5,034 nucleotides of DNA from Winogradskyella sp. (GTDB lineage Bacteria; Bacteroidota; Bacteroidia; Flavobacteriales; Flavobacteriaceae), in NCBI GenBank assembly GCA_030149115.1, contig JASBSE010000486.1, forward strand, positions 1 through 5,034, read 5' to 3'. Shown here one piece after another: positions 4,199-5,034 of the stretch. The notes beneath the pieces are model-generated. The model had not been told where the DNA came from, ran no database searches, and saw only the letters and a program-made list of their open reading frames with translations. The position numbers and the translations under genes were made by a program. Every line of letters starts with the position of its first letter. Position 1 is the stretch's first letter.

Positions 4199-5034
4199 AT
4201 GATTACAACAGATATACTCATTATTGGCGCTGGACCAACAGGCCTTTTTACAGTCTTTGAAGCAGGTTTATTAAAATTAAAATGTCATCTTATTGATGCA
4301 CTTCCACAGCCTGGTGGTCAATGTTCAGAAATTTATCCCAAAAAACCCATTTACGATATTCCGGCTTATCCAGAGATATTAGCAGGTGATTTAACCGATA
4401 AATTAATGGAACAATGTAAGCAATTTGAACCTGGGTTTACATTGGGAGAGCGCGCTGATACTATTGAGAAGCAAGAAGATGGTTCTTTTATTGTAACGAC
4501 AAATAAAGGAACAAAACATAAAGCACCGGTAGTAGCTATTGCAGGTGGTTTAGGCAGTTTTGAGCCTAGAAAACCATTAATAGATAATATTTCAGACTAC
4601 GAAGATAAAGGTGTGGAATATATGATTAAAGAACCAGAAATGTACCGTAATAAAAGAGTGGTTATAGCTGGTGGTGGAGATTCTGCATTAGATTGGAGTA
4701 TATTTTTAAGTGATGTAGCTTCCGAAGTCACATTAATTCACAGAAGAAATGAGTTTAGAGGACATTTAGACTCTGTTGAAAAAGTACAAGAATTAAAATC
4801 TGCAGGTAAGATTAATTTAATTACTCCTGCTGAAGTTGTTGGTCTTGAAGGTGAAGGAAAAATAGAAAGTGTTACGGTAAAGCAAGAAGCTAAAGTTTTC
4901 AAAAAGGAATGTGACCATTTTGTACCGTTATTTGGTTTATCTCCTAAATTAGGGCCTATTGCTAATTGGGGATTAGAGATTGAAAAAAACGCTATAAAAG
5001 TGAATAATGCATTAGATTATCAAACAAATATTCC
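4199..5034 (+). CDS. ferredoxin-NADP+ reductase, thioredoxin-reductase-like type (3' end cut by window)
   Basis: NAD(P)H- and FAD-dependent oxidoreductase; 278 complete codons are present, and about 60-75 C-terminal residues should lie beyond the window, since the family is usually about 330-350 aa. FAD binding: GAGPTG (10-15) and QPGGQCSEIYP (37-47). NADPH binding: GGGDSALDW (158-166) and HRRNEFRGH (181-189), whose arginines suit the 2'-phosphate of NADPH. The CxxC that precedes GGGDSA in thioredoxin reductases is absent (EYMIKEPEMYRNKR instead), which points to the YumC-like ferredoxin-NADP+ reductase family; FGLSPKLG (245-252) also fits. The last codons, LDYQTNIP, are where the FAD-contacting GDxx segment normally follows. 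It probably exchanges electrons between NADPH and a ferredoxin; a ferredoxin gene may lie just downstream (inference). It appears to have its own promoter and a CRP-like site, separate from mrp-nfu. Confidence 0.88.
   Translation, partial: MITTDILIIGAGPTGLFTVFEAGLLKLKCHLIDALPQPGGQCSEIYPKKPIYDIPAYPEILAGDLTDKLMEQCKQFEPGFTLGERADTIEKQEDGSFIVTTNKGTKHKAPVVAIAGGLGSFEPRKPLIDNISDYEDKGVEYMIKEPEMYRNKRVVIAGGGDSALDWSIFLSDVASEVTLIHRRNEFRGHLDSVEKVQELKSAGKINLITPAEVVGLEGEGKIESVTVKQEAKVFKKECDHFVPLFGLSPKLGPIANWGLEIEKNAIKVNNALDYQTNI

Overview
The window looks like the chromosome of a marine or environmental Flavobacteriia (phylum Bacteroidota). The DNA is AT-rich, there are no clear Shine-Dalgarno sequences, several genes begin with GTG or TTG, intergenic regions carry TAnnTTTG-type -7 boxes, and the protein variants (TrmB with FPDPQ, Mrp without its CPxC motif) are of the kind I associate with this phylum. 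The species cannot be fixed from this piece.

Everything readable is on the + strand. Block 1 (68-2612) is a tight run of four genes: trmB (tRNA m7G46 methyltransferase), a LysE-family membrane exporter 3 nt downstream, an alkyltransferase-like DNA-repair protein whose ATG overlaps the exporter's stop by one base, and an unrecognised 292-aa lipoprotein 26 nt further on. After a 139-bp gap with a good -7 box and a small palindrome comes block 2 (2752-4131): an Mrp/ApbC P-loop ATPase and, 3 nt later, a one-domain Nfu-type scaffold, a compact iron-sulfur cluster assembly/carrier pair. A 67-bp gap follows, holding a perfect CRP-like palindrome and a TAnnTTTG box. Block 3 (4199 to the window end) is a flavoprotein resembling ferredoxin-NADP+ reductase of the thioredoxin-reductase-like type, cut off by the window edge.

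Blocks 2 and 3 share a theme: Fe-S cluster handling followed by an enzyme whose usual partner is a ferredoxin. Block 1 is a housekeeping mix (tRNA modification, export, alkylation-damage recognition) with no obvious shared pathway.

No mobile element, CRISPR array, RNA gene or clear novel defence system is visible. No gene-free stretch exceeds 300 bases. The most interesting signals are regulatory (the 4136-4151 palindrome and its spacing to the promoter; the 2730-2742 palindrome at the mrp promoter), together with the cysteine-poor Mrp and the unrecognised lipoprotein.
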